Below are positions 1 to 5,612 of a stretch of DNA of 11,236 nt, piece by piece. The DNA is taken from NCBI GenBank assembly GCA_022565655.1, contig JAIUMG010000090.1:1-11236 (forward strand), read 5' to 3'. The notes under the pieces were generated by a model, which saw only the letters and a program-made list of their open reading frames with translations, did no database searches and was not told the origin of the DNA. Source of the stretch: Alkalimonas sp. GTDB taxonomy: Bacteria > Pseudomonadota > Gammaproteobacteria > Enterobacterales > Alteromonadaceae. Position numbers and translations under genes: made by a program. How positions within the stretch are numbered: the first letter of the stretch is position 1; each line of letters begins with the position of its first letter.

Positions 1-40
1 ACTGCGTCTGTGTTTCAAGTCAAGGAGTTTTTGAAAATTT
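1..40 (-). promoter_or_regulatory. Probable second tandem stable-RNA promoter (P2), truncated
   Basis: On the minus strand TTGACT (23-18) is preceded by an A/T-rich stretch and followed by 17 bases up to the window edge, so its -10 box would fall just outside. It lies about 113 bases downstream of the -35 of the P1-like promoter, close to the P1-P2 spacing of E. coli rrn operons. Two tandem promoters favour an rRNA operon over a tRNA gene. The -10 cannot be seen, so this remains a half-promoter. Confidence 0.4.
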
Positions 41-101
41 CCAAACGCTCGTTTTTGACTTCTGTTATGCTTTCAGCTGTTTGGCGCTGACTGCGTAACG
101 A

Positions 102-170
102 GGGGCGCATTTTATAGACTTCAGCAAAACTGTCAACCCCTTCCATGCAATTTAGTATTTTATCATTTTT
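102..170 (-). promoter_or_regulatory. rrn P1-like stable-RNA promoter, firing left
   Basis: Read on the minus strand, TTGACA (136-131) is followed by exactly 16 bases and then TAAAAT (114-109), with GCGCCCC directly after it. The -35, the 16-base spacer and the GC-rich discriminator after the -10 are the hallmark of growth-rate and stringently controlled rRNA (or tRNA) promoters in gammaproteobacteria. The stretch just upstream on the same strand (about 145-170) is A/T rich with A and T tracts, as in an UP element. No RNA gene body lies in the window, so the transcript (rRNA operon favoured, tRNA operon possible) must begin here and run off the left edge. Confidence 0.75.
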
Positions 171-173
171 AGG

Positions 174-202
174 TTGGCGAGCTGAGCTGCAGCCGCTAAG
201 AT
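174..202 (+). promoter_or_regulatory. Candidate promoter of the RRM protein gene
   Basis: TTGGCG (174-179), a 17-base spacer and TAAGAT (197-202) give a moderate sigma70 match (4 of 6 in the -10). The predicted start, near 209, falls at the foot of the hairpin at 208-229. A similar pair (TTGGCT-N17-TAAGAT) precedes trmA, which gives slight mutual support. It is back to back with the leftward stable-RNA promoter. Confidence 0.35.
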
Positions 203-207
203 TAAAC

Positions 208-229
208 AACCTGATTCAGCAGGTTTTTT
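208..229 (+). terminator. Small hairpin with T-run upstream of the RRM gene
   Basis: AACCTG (208-213) and CAGGTT (220-225) form a 6-bp stem around ATTCAG, followed by further T residues to 229. It has the shape of a weak intrinsic terminator for plus-strand transcription, yet no plus-strand gene lies to its left in the window. It may protect the stable-RNA promoter region from read-through, terminate a transcript entering from outside, or sit in the 5' leader of the RRM gene. Confidence 0.4.
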
Positions 230-265
230 ATTTACTTACTTTATGATTTTAACAGGACAAGTCTT

Positions 266-739
266 ATGCTACCTACTTTAAGAGCCACCCTGCCTTATAC
301 CCTTGCGGTGGCCGTGATTGTTTATGTCATTTTCCACTTTATGAATCCAGATATCTCCGCAGCGACATCAGTCGTTATTGGTGTGTTGGTTTGTGGCATT
401 TTCGCTCCTACTCTACGTGATGTTTTGCATGCTAATTCGACTCATCAGAGTAACAGTGAAGTTGTTGCAGAAGAGTTTACAGGCGACTCTGCTACCTTGT
501 ACGTCGGCAACCTACCCTATCGAGCTAATGAAGAAGCGGTACAACAGTTATTTGAAAGCCAAGGTATCGTGCTTAATGTTCGCTTGATGAAAGATCGTCA
601 AACCGGGCGACGCCGGGGCTTTGGATTTGTTGAAGTCGCTGCCAAAGATGCAGAAAAGATGATCAATGCTTTGAATGACTCAGAGTTCCAGGAGCGGACC
701 CTTAAGGTCCGTGAAGCCAAAGATCGCCAGGACCAGTAA
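266..739 (+). CDS. Membrane-anchored RRM-domain RNA-binding protein
   Basis: This 157-residue protein has two hydrophobic segments at the N terminus (about residues 9-27 and 31-50), then a polar linker (51-75) and one RNA recognition motif (about 76-153). The two RNA-contacting RRM motifs are clear: RNP2 LYVGNL (78-83) and RNP1 RGFGFVEV (117-124), the latter with Val where Phe/Tyr is usual at its last position. The basic run RRR (115-117) fits RNA binding. The ATG at 266 is supported by AGGA 8 bases upstream. The gene stands alone, between an rrn-type promoter and its own terminator. Bacterial RRM proteins are usually soluble and often cold-responsive; here the two helices would hold the RRM at the inner membrane, probably on the cytoplasmic side (inferred). 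RNA targets are unknown. Confidence 0.85.
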   Translation: MLPTLRATLPYTLAVAVIVYVIFHFMNPDISAATSVVIGVLVCGIFAPTLRDVLHANSTHQSNSEVVAEEFTGDSATLYVGNLPYRANEEAVQQLFESQGIVLNVRLMKDRQTGRRRGFGFVEVAAKDAEKMINALNDSEFQERTLKVREAKDRQDQ

Positions 740-761
740 GTTTCATCCAATCCTGCCAAGG

Positions 762-788
762 AGCACCTGAACGCAGGTGCTTTTTTTT
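762..788 (+). terminator. Intrinsic terminator after the RRM gene
   Basis: GCACCTG (763-769) pairs with CAGGTGC (774-780) around the tetraloop AACG and is followed at once by eight T residues (781-788). This is a textbook rho-independent terminator 23 bases after the RRM gene stop. It implies that trmA has its own promoter. Confidence 0.92.
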
Positions 789-797
789 GCTTTGCGT

Positions 798-826
798 TTG
801 GCTCTGATGCTAAAAAAGCTTAAGAT
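798..826 (+). promoter_or_regulatory. Candidate trmA promoter
   Basis: TTGGCT (798-803), 17 bases and TAAGAT (821-826) predict a start near 833, between the upstream terminator and the trmA ribosome binding site at 846-849. The match is moderate, but trmA needs a promoter in this short gap. Confidence 0.4.
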
Positions 827-856
827 CGCGCTTTTCAAGCCTCCCAGGATGCGACG

Positions 857-1948
857 ATGCGACCAGGACACATTGCCCCAGAACAATATGAAACACTACT
901 GACAGCGAAAGTAGCGCACGTCATCAACATGATGCAGCCACTGAAGCACCCTGAGATTGAAGTGTTTCGCTCCAAACCCAGTCACTATCGCCTCCGAGCG
1001 GAGTTTCGCCTTTGGCATGACGGCGATGATCTCTTTCATATTATGTTTGATCCGGCAACAAAAGAGCGGATACGGATTGATGACTTCCCAATCGCTGATC
1101 AACGTATAAGCACTATCATGCCCCTATTGATCGAGGAGCTAAAATCAGAGCCGGAACTACGCCACAGAATCTATCAAATTGATTATTTAACTGGCTTAAG
1201 TGGTGAGCTGCTAATCACTCTGATTTACAAAAGGCCTCTGACCGATGCATGGCAGCAAGCTGCTATGGCATTAAAACAGCGATTAGCGGATTACGCCCCC
1301 CTTGATCTGATTGGGCGCTCCCGTAAACAAAAGATCGAACTTGAGCGTGATTACATTATAGAGCGGCTGACGGTAGAGCAACGCCAATTACGTTATCAAC
1401 AGATAGAAAATAGTTTCACCCAACCCAATGGTGAAGTGAATCAGCATATGCTGAACTGGGCATGCAGCATAGCCCAACAGTTATCCGATGATTTGTTAGA
1501 GCTGTATTGTGGCAACGGCAACTTTTCTCTGGCTTTAGCTCGACACTTTAATCAAGTCATTGCCACTGAAATTTCGCGCAAATCAATTCGCTCGGCTCAG
1601 TACAATTGCGAATTGAATCAAATCATCAATGTGCAGGTGCTACAAATGTCGGCTGAAGATGTTTCTGCCGCTTTACTGCAAGGTTCACAATTAAAGAAAC
1701 TTGATCTATCCACGCTGAATCTTAATACCGTGTTGGTTGATCCACCTCGGGCAGGGTTAGACCCGGCCACAGTAAAGTTAGTCAGCCGCTTTAATGATAT
1801 TATCTATATTTCCTGCAACCCTGAGACACTCAGGCAGAACCTGGCAGATTTGGACAGCACCCATACGATTGAACGCATGGCTGTGTTCGATCAGTTTCCA
1901 TACACACACCATCTGGAGTGTGGTGTCTGGTTAAAAAAACGAACCTAA
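857..1948 (+). CDS. trmA: tRNA (uracil-5-)-methyltransferase TrmA
   Basis: TrmA uses S-adenosylmethionine to make 5-methyluridine at position 54 of the tRNA T-loop, in the cytoplasm. The 363 residues match the usual length of about 366. The N-terminal half (about 1-190) is the substrate-binding region. The C-terminal half is the Rossmann methyltransferase fold with the SAM loop LELYCGNGNFSL (214-225), motif DPPRAGLD (295-302) and the catalytic Cys320 in ISCNPETL. Glu354 in HHLE is placed 34 residues after the cysteine, the same spacing as Cys324 and Glu358 in the E. coli enzyme, where the Glu acts as general base. There is no N-terminal TRAM or Fe-S cysteine cluster, which separates it from RlmC/RlmD. 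The ATG at 857 has AGGA 7 bases upstream. It converges with fabR, a pairing whose neighbourhood is also seen in E. coli. Confidence 0.96.
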   Translation: MRPGHIAPEQYETLLTAKVAHVINMMQPLKHPEIEVFRSKPSHYRLRAEFRLWHDGDDLFHIMFDPATKERIRIDDFPIADQRISTIMPLLIEELKSEPELRHRIYQIDYLTGLSGELLITLIYKRPLTDAWQQAAMALKQRLADYAPLDLIGRSRKQKIELERDYIIERLTVEQRQLRYQQIENSFTQPNGEVNQHMLNWACSIAQQLSDDLLELYCGNGNFSLALARHFNQVIATEISRKSIRSAQYNCELNQIINVQVLQMSAEDVSAALLQGSQLKKLDLSTLNLNTVLVDPPRAGLDPATVKLVSRFNDIIYISCNPETLRQNLADLDSTHTIERMAVFDQFPYTHHLECGVWLKKRT

Positions 1949-1978
1949 AAACAGCATACGACAGGTAGCTGGCTCTGG

Positions 1979-2575
1979 CTAGAGTGAAGCATGCTGGCTG
2001 CCTGCAGCCAGCATGCGAAGCTGCAGAATGGTCTTTTCCGTAATTTTTTGCCGTACCTCATCACTGGCATCCAACGCATCAGCACCAGCATGAAACACTA
2101 AAATTACCATCGCTTCCGCCTGAATCATCGCCTGTTCAGCGGAGCATTGATTTTCTTTACGCAGGTAATCCGCCAGTTCTGCACAGAAATGCTGAATTTC
2201 TCGGGCAACTGCACTGCGAAAAGCAGCTGATGTTCCTGAGCGCTCACGCAGCAGCAGCCGAAACACATTGCTATGGCGCATGATAAATTCCATAAAGGTT
2301 TCAACTGAAGTACTGATCACACTGGTATTATTGATCAAGCGTTGTCTGGCCTGGCGCATCAGCTGCCGCAGCATCAAGCCCCCCTCATCGACTAAAGTTA
2401 AGCCGAGCTCATCCATATCCGCAAAGTGGCGATAAAAAGAAGTGGGTGCAATACCGGCTTCTCGCGCCACCTCACGTAAACTTAGGCTGGCGAAGCTCTT
2501 GTCAGCACTTAACTGCTCAAAGGCAGCATTAATAATGGCACGACGAGTACGCTCTTTTTGCTCAGCTCTGGTCAC
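1979..2575 (-). CDS. fabR: Unsaturated fatty acid repressor FabR (TetR family)
   Basis: FabR is a TetR-family dimer that represses unsaturated fatty acid genes in response to the ratio of unsaturated to saturated acyl chains. The 198 residues follow E. coli FabR nearly segment by segment: the helix-turn-helix SLREVAREAGIAPTSFYRHF (32-51), then DELGLTLVDEGGLMLRQLM (55-73) and LLLRERSGTSAAF (107-119). Only the charged C-terminal tail of the roughly 215-residue E. coli protein is missing, so it is not a truncation of the core. The start is GTG (2575-2573): an in-frame TGA lies two codons upstream, so no earlier start is possible, and the ribosome binding site (AAGAGA) is weak. Low translation of the repressor would fit. 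It is divergent from the desaturase, its likely target. Its last codons form a perfect hairpin. Confidence 0.96.
   Translation of the reverse strand: MTRAEQKERTRRAIINAAFEQLSADKSFASLSLREVAREAGIAPTSFYRHFADMDELGLTLVDEGGLMLRQLMRQARQRLINNTSVISTSVETFMEFIMRHSNVFRLLLRERSGTSAAFRSAVAREIQHFCAELADYLRKENQCSAEQAMIQAEAMVILVFHAGADALDASDEVRQKITEKTILQLRMLAAGSQHASL
1989..2016. repeat. Perfect 12-bp hairpin in the fabR 3' end
   Basis: GCATGCTGGCTG (1989-2000) is the exact reverse complement of CAGCCAGCATGC (2005-2016), with a 4-base loop. The whole structure lies in the codons for MLAAGSQHA near the FabR C terminus, 40 to 68 bases beyond the convergent trmA stop. Neither side carries an adjacent T-run, so it is not a standard intrinsic terminator. 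It could stop convergent transcription with Rho or protect 3' ends from exonucleases. Confidence 0.7.
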
Positions 2576-2614
2576 AATTCAATCTCTTTTTCACCGCGTT
2601 TCATCGGAATCAGC

Positions 2615-2642
2615 TTGACCTCATACACAGCTCTGGTAAATT
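2615..2642 (+). promoter_or_regulatory. Sigma70-type promoter of the desaturase gene
   Basis: TTGACC (2615-2620), a 16-base spacer and TAAATT (2637-2642) place the expected start near 2649-2650, about 25 bases before the ATG at 2674. The -35 matches 5 of 6 consensus positions. The FabR-like palindrome begins two bases after the -10 and covers the start site. Confidence 0.65.
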
Positions 2643-2643
2643 G

Positions 2644-2661
2644 GGCGTACATTTGTAAGCT
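2644..2661. promoter_or_regulatory. FabR-like operator over the desaturase start site
   Basis: GGCGTACATTTGTAAGCT is an imperfect palindrome (half-sites agree at 6 of 9 positions) and resembles the AGCGTACA..TGT..GCT type of site known for FabR at fabA/fabB. It lies immediately after the -10 of the desaturase promoter and next to fabR itself. Binding here would block initiation at the desaturase. The likeness to the FabR consensus is from memory, not a matrix score. Confidence 0.75.
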
Positions 2662-2673
2662 GAAAGTTGATTT

Positions 2674-3810
2674 ATGCAAAAAGCCCCTCTGATATGGACT
2701 AATATTCTTGTCTTTAGCACCACATTCCTCGTCGCTGCGGTTGCTGTACCCTGGTACGCCATCGCTATCGGTTTCGGTGCTGTTGAAATTATCGCAATGA
2801 TCTTATGCCTTGGCTACTGCGGAATGTCAATTACTGCAGGCTATCATCGGTTGTGGTCACACAAATCTTATCAGGCCCATCCTATACTGGAGTTTATTTT
2901 TGCCATTGGCGGTGCCTTTGCATTGCAAAACAGTGCTATTCACTGGGCTTCCGATCATCGGGCACATCACCGCCATGTTGATGACAATGATAAAGATCCC
3001 TATTCAGCTCGCCGTGGCTTCTGGTTTAGCCATATCGGCTGGATGATTCGGGATTATCAGGGGCCAGATCATTACACTTATGACAACGTGCGTGATCTGC
3101 AAAAAAGCCGCATCCTGCAATGGCAACACAAGCACTATCTGGCCTTAGTGCTACTCACCAATATCGGCATTCCCGTGGCTTTGGGTTTAGTTTTTGGTAA
3201 TTTCTGGGGCATGTTGTTGTTGGTCGGCGTGTTGCGACTGGTGCTGAGCCATCACTTCACCTTTTTTATCAATTCGCTTGCTCATATTTGGGGCAAACAA
3301 CCGTACACCGATGAAAACACGGCCCGCGACAATGGCGTGCTGGCTTTGCTAACCTATGGTGAAGGCTATCATAATTTCCACCATATTTTTGAGTATGATT
3401 ATCGCAATGGTATTAAGTGGTGGCATTTTGATCCCACCAAGTGGCTTATCAAAGGAGCCTCTTTCGTTGGCCTCACGTCTAAACTCAGAACCAGTCCGGA
3501 AGACCGCATTGAAAAAGCCAAGGCGTTAATGCAGCTGAAACGTGCTAAATCGAAACTACTGCAACAACGCTACCCGGATGCAGAACAGATACTGCAAAAA
3601 GTTGAGCATGAATACGAGTTGTTGATAGAACGGATGCAGGCCTATTACACCTTGAAAAAAGACTTGCTAGTACAGAAAAAAGAACAACTTAAGGATAGCT
3701 TTGCTGTGAACTATGCAGAATTGTCCATGCAGAAACAGTATTTAGAGTTGAAAGCATTATTCACTGAGCAACGACGTCATTGGCGGCGTCTGACGGCCCA
3801 GCTGGCGTAA
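2674..3810 (+). CDS. Membrane acyl (delta-9 type) fatty acid desaturase
   Basis: A 378-residue integral membrane di-iron desaturase that would introduce a double bond into saturated acyl chains using O2 and electrons from a separate donor. The three histidine boxes that bind the iron pair are present: HRLWSH (58-63), HRAHHRH (95-101) and HNFHH (233-237), plus NSLAH (200-204). Hydrophobic helices span about 8-30, 32-50, 70-88, 155-175 and 178-198. This is the SCD/acyl-CoA delta-9 class, as in Pseudomonas DesB; the substrate (acyl-CoA or phospholipid) cannot be told. There is no cytochrome b5 or ferredoxin domain and no reductase gene nearby. After about residue 272 comes a charged, helical, probably coiled-coil tail of about 100 residues. 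The ATG at 2674 has only a weak GAAAG upstream. A FabR-like operator lies in its promoter, so FabR repression when unsaturated fatty acids are plentiful is likely. Confidence 0.93.
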   Translation: MQKAPLIWTNILVFSTTFLVAAVAVPWYAIAIGFGAVEIIAMILCLGYCGMSITAGYHRLWSHKSYQAHPILEFIFAIGGAFALQNSAIHWASDHRAHHRHVDDNDKDPYSARRGFWFSHIGWMIRDYQGPDHYTYDNVRDLQKSRILQWQHKHYLALVLLTNIGIPVALGLVFGNFWGMLLLVGVLRLVLSHHFTFFINSLAHIWGKQPYTDENTARDNGVLALLTYGEGYHNFHHIFEYDYRNGIKWWHFDPTKWLIKGASFVGLTSKLRTSPEDRIEKAKALMQLKRAKSKLLQQRYPDAEQILQKVEHEYELLIERMQAYYTLKKDLLVQKKEQLKDSFAVNYAELSMQKQYLELKALFTEQRRHWRRLTAQLA

Positions 3811-3858
3811 ACAATAGCCGAGTCATCGCTGACATCAGCATCATGTAGTTATAGGCGT

Positions 3859-3888
3859 GCCTTGTTGTTTATTGATTGGCAACAAGGC
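3859..3888. repeat. Inverted repeat at the convergent ends of desaturase and 3869-4825 gene
   Basis: GCCTTGTTG (3859-3867) and CAACAAGGC (3880-3888) form a perfect 9-bp stem with a 12-base loop. It straddles the stop codon of the minus-strand gene, 49 bases after the desaturase stop. There is no T-run on either side, so it is at best a two-way, non-canonical termination or 3'-protecting structure. Confidence 0.5.
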
Positions 3889-4825
3889 GAGCGCCACTGA
3901 ACTCCAGCATAGCTTTCGGGCTATCCAACTCCATTAAAGCAGTCCCTGATTCCAACGCCTCTACGCTTACCGGTTGTGCAAATTGAAAGCTTAATTTCAA
4001 AGACCTTGGCTGTTCAATAAAATGCATCAGGCTTTGTTTGAACTCAGCTGGTACACCATCTGCCATCGCCAGGGTCATCATGGCCATACCACGAACGGCA
4101 TCCAAGGAGGGCGATTGACCACTTGCCGAGGTAAAAGCGAGTAAACGCTCCAGAAAGCCATGATTCGTCAGATGAAGCTCACCATGACTCACCGCTGCTT
4201 GCCGAAATGCTTCGGAGATCTCATCATGAAACAATTCTGACGCCATCACCGCTTGCTGCTGCTCCGCACTCATGGCGGTCACCTCGCCCAGCCACTGCCA
4301 CAACGATTGCATTTGCGTGAAGTTAACTTGATAACTGAACTGAAACTCATCATTGATACTGGTCTGCTGCGACAACCATAATTCCCCATGACGTGCATTG
4401 TAGCGATAACGATAATCACCGTGCAGTTGCACACTCTGGATAAACTCACTGAGCTGTCCAGGCATAAAGAGCAACAGCCCTGTACCTACTGTCAAGCCAT
4501 TGACTTCAACACTGCCTTTGTCTGCCAGGGTGTTAGGCTTAAACCCCGAAAACTGGATGCTTCCCACCGTCAACACCTGACCAAAACCCGTCATGGTTAA
4601 TTGCACATCATCAACTCGGTAATTGGACGTCAGTACATTAGCTGATATGGCCCCGTGCGCTAATTGCAAAGCTGGTAACCCCTCTTGCACCGCCATATCA
4701 GCATAGGATTGATTGACCTGCTGCAGCTGGATTTGAATGGCTTCTGCAGCCTTGTAATTCACAAAAGCAAGGGTAGCCGCCGCAGCAACAACCAACAGAA
4801 AGGGCACGACGATTTTTTTCTTCAT
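3869..4825 (-). CDS. Signal-anchored periplasmic protein of unknown function
   Basis: Not recognised with certainty. The 318 residues start with MKKK and one hydrophobic stretch (about 5-22), with no clear cleavage site or lipobox, so it is probably an inner-membrane anchor with a periplasmic body. The rest alternates short beta-like and helical stretches (for example residues 60-95, and YRYRYNARHGELWL in the middle) and has no cysteines and no catalytic motif that I can name. The layout is reminiscent of the DUF945/YdgA family or AsmA-like proteins, but it is shorter than YdgA (about 500 residues) and the likeness is only general. The ATG at 4825 has a good GAGG four bases upstream. It is a single gene, convergent with the desaturase and divergent from the TRIC-family gene. 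Confidence 0.8.
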   Translation of the reverse strand: MKKKIVVPFLLVVAAAATLAFVNYKAAEAIQIQLQQVNQSYADMAVQEGLPALQLAHGAISANVLTSNYRVDDVQLTMTGFGQVLTVGSIQFSGFKPNTLADKGSVEVNGLTVGTGLLLFMPGQLSEFIQSVQLHGDYRYRYNARHGELWLSQQTSINDEFQFSYQVNFTQMQSLWQWLGEVTAMSAEQQQAVMASELFHDEISEAFRQAAVSHGELHLTNHGFLERLLAFTSASGQSPSLDAVRGMAMMTLAMADGVPAEFKQSLMHFIEQPRSLKLSFQFAQPVSVEALESGTALMELDSPKAMLEFSGARLVANQ

Positions 4826-4952
4826 ATGGCCTCATTGAACCTGCACTACATACACAGCAGCGGTGTCTCCAGCTTAGTTGCATGCTAGCATAGCAGATAA
4901 AATCACAACAGCAGCCAATATATCAACGGCTGCTTAGCAGAGAAGCAAAACG

Positions 4953-5582
4953 ATGGATTACTTGCACTGGTTCGATTTAATGGGGATTGCTGTGTTTGCT
5001 GTCTCCGGCACTCTGGCTGCCTGGCGTAAGCAAATGGACGGCTTTGGCGTGATGGTACTGGCAACCGTAACCGCCATAGGAGGCGGCACCTTGCGTGATG
5101 TAATCCTTGATGTTCCCGTCGTCTGGATCAATGATAACAGTTATTTTATCGCTATTTTTTCCGCCGCTTTGGTGACCATTTTTTTACTGCGCAAGCGACT
5201 GACGATCCCAAATAATACCCTGCAATTCTTTGATGCCATTGGTTTAGCCGTTTTCATGGTCATTGGCACACAAAAAGCGCTGGATCTCGGCACTTCAAAT
5301 CTGGTTGCAGTGATCATGGGGACGATGAGCGCTGTAGCAGGAGGCATGATCCGTGATGTTCTGTGCCGCGATATTCCTATGGTATTCCGTGGTGAGCTGT
5401 ATGCTGTTACCTGTATTATTGGAGGGATCGTCTATATCATGGCTCAACAAGCTGGAGCCTCAACACTGCTAGCGATGATGCTGGGTATGGCCAGCTTACT
5501 GGTATTGCGTTTAGCGGCGATTAAATGGCAGCTGACCATCCCGGTGTTTGGCAAGCACCCTAGCGACCTGGGTGAACCCTGA
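4953..5582 (+). CDS. TRIC/YicG-family (UPF0126) cation-channel-like membrane protein
   Basis: The 209 residues give seven likely transmembrane helices built as an internal duplication. The first copy contains GIAVFAVSGTLAA (11-23) and GGGTLRDV (43-50); the second contains GLAVFMVIGTQKA (97-109) and AGGMIRDV (129-136). The glycine-rich GGG/AGG-xxRD signature, the paired repeats and the length (E. coli YicG is about 205) identify the family. Prokaryotic TRIC proteins have been shown to form trimeric monovalent cation channels; the physiological role of YicG-type members is largely unknown, and amino acid transport has been suggested for some relatives. The ATG at 4953 has only a weak purine-rich stretch (AGAGAAG) before it. 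The gene stands alone between a divergent and a convergent gene, so context says little about its job. Confidence 0.92.
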   Translation: MDYLHWFDLMGIAVFAVSGTLAAWRKQMDGFGVMVLATVTAIGGGTLRDVILDVPVVWINDNSYFIAIFSAALVTIFLLRKRLTIPNNTLQFFDAIGLAVFMVIGTQKALDLGTSNLVAVIMGTMSAVAGGMIRDVLCRDIPMVFRGELYAVTCIIGGIVYIMAQQAGASTLLAMMLGMASLLVLRLAAIKWQLTIPVFGKHPSDLGEP

Positions 5583-5612
5583 TAACCCAAGTCCCCTCAA
5601 GATAAATAGACC

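Noticed and set aside
15..209. 64-codon minus-strand open frame at the left end
   Set aside because: It runs straight through the -35, -10 and discriminator of the stable-RNA promoter, its protein has no recognisable features and no ribosome binding site supports it.
242..247. TATGAT as a -10 box for the RRM gene
   Set aside because: The start would fall on the ribosome binding site itself and no -35 is found 16-18 bases upstream.
3859..3888. Inverted repeat as an intrinsic terminator
   Set aside because: The stem is good, but neither strand has a T-run after it, so it is listed only as a repeat.
4882..4891. Perfect 10-bp palindrome ATGCTAGCAT upstream of the TRIC-family gene
   Set aside because: Short, single, and not linked to a convincing promoter; no known regulator site is recognised.
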